DNA from: Bacillota bacterium
GTDB taxonomy: Bacteria; Bacillota; Clostridia; Christensenellales; UMGS416
Direction of reading: 5' to 3'
Assembly: GCA_023428265.1 (NCBI GenBank)
Contig: JAEYYW010000136.1
Coordinates: 1 to 20,363, forward strand
Length of the DNA: 20,363 nt
The translations under genes and the position numbers were made by a program. Below are positions 20,239 through 20,363 of the stretch, in pieces (position 1 is the stretch's first letter; each line of letters opens with the position of its first letter). A model generated the notes under the pieces. That model was given only the letters and a program-made list of their open reading frames with translations. It had not been told where the DNA came from and ran no database searches.

Positions 20239-20363
20239 GTTCCTTTTGGCGGCCAAAAGGAACCGAAAAGCCCTGGGGGTGGCAAGTTCCTAAGACCCCA
20301 ACGTCGCCGTCAGCCGTGCGGGCCGACGACAACTCGTCGCGCGGGAGACGCGCTCCTCACACA
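20239..20363. repeat. Long palindromic repeat, family 3, copy 2 (runs off the window)
   Basis: GTTCCTTTTGG-CGG-CCAAAAGGAAC (20239-20263), then CCGAAAAGCCC, GGGGGT and CAAGTTCCTAAGACC as in copy 1. Further on a GGGCCGA-GACAACTC segment also matches (19599 onward in copy 1). The right end lies beyond the window. No gene seen here. Confidence 0.75.

Overview
The window looks like a chromosomal segment of a fairly G+C-rich Bacillota, probably a Clostridia (Oscillospirales or Christensenellales type) gut anaerobe. The evidence is strong AGGAGG-type ribosome binding sites, sigma-A promoters with TTGACA and TATAAT boxes, a yybP-ykoY riboswitch, a uronate isomerase, and many G/C-tract palindromic repeats between genes. 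Taxonomy is inferred from gene style only.

Layout. 1-60 is the tail of an unidentified reading frame, followed by pfkA (84-1097). A bidirectional terminator separates pfkA from a strikingly AT-rich two-gene operon on the minus strand: an ABC/AAA-type ATPase (1999-3360) and a DUF4435/TOPRIM-like protein (1143-1991). Domain content, order and size match the PARIS (AriA-AriB) anti-phage system. This is the clearest horizontally acquired cargo in the window. Next come a histidine phosphatase (3580-4131) and, convergent to it, a Ca2+/Mn2+-type P2 ATPase (4195-6846). Its leader carries a sigma-A promoter, a yybP-ykoY (Mn2+) aptamer and a terminator whose 5' arm is the same segment as aptamer helix P1. 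From a divergent promoter run a small lipoprotein (7103-7456) and an unrecognised 233-residue protein (7521-8222). A two-gene ABC-2 exporter follows on the minus strand (8270-10014).

About 0.94 kb (10015-10955) then holds structured repeats: two ~95% identical 200-bp copies that can each fold as a three-way junction, with a different palindromic element between them. uxaC (10956-12350) follows, then another repeat-rich gap (12351-12853). A minus-strand operon encodes an ECF sigma factor, a two-helix membrane protein and a membrane sensor-like protein ending in two zinc ribbons (12854-14763). The sigma operon and the distant ABC exporter share an AAC-N16-CGT promoter at the same distance from their start codons, so the exporter is probably part of this sigma factor's regulon.

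The right part holds an exported protein (14899-15441), a membrane-anchored metallophosphoesterase (15503-16378), a 78-residue conserved-looking protein (16521-16757) and a decayed second phosphoesterase copy (16772-16967). It continues with an Xre-HTH/multi-TM protein (16993-18162), a LysE-family exporter (18274-18855) divergent from an Xre-cupin regulator (18958-19512), and a hotdog thioesterase (19752-20177) bracketed by two copies of a third repeat family. No tRNA, rRNA, CRISPR array, transposase or integrase was seen.
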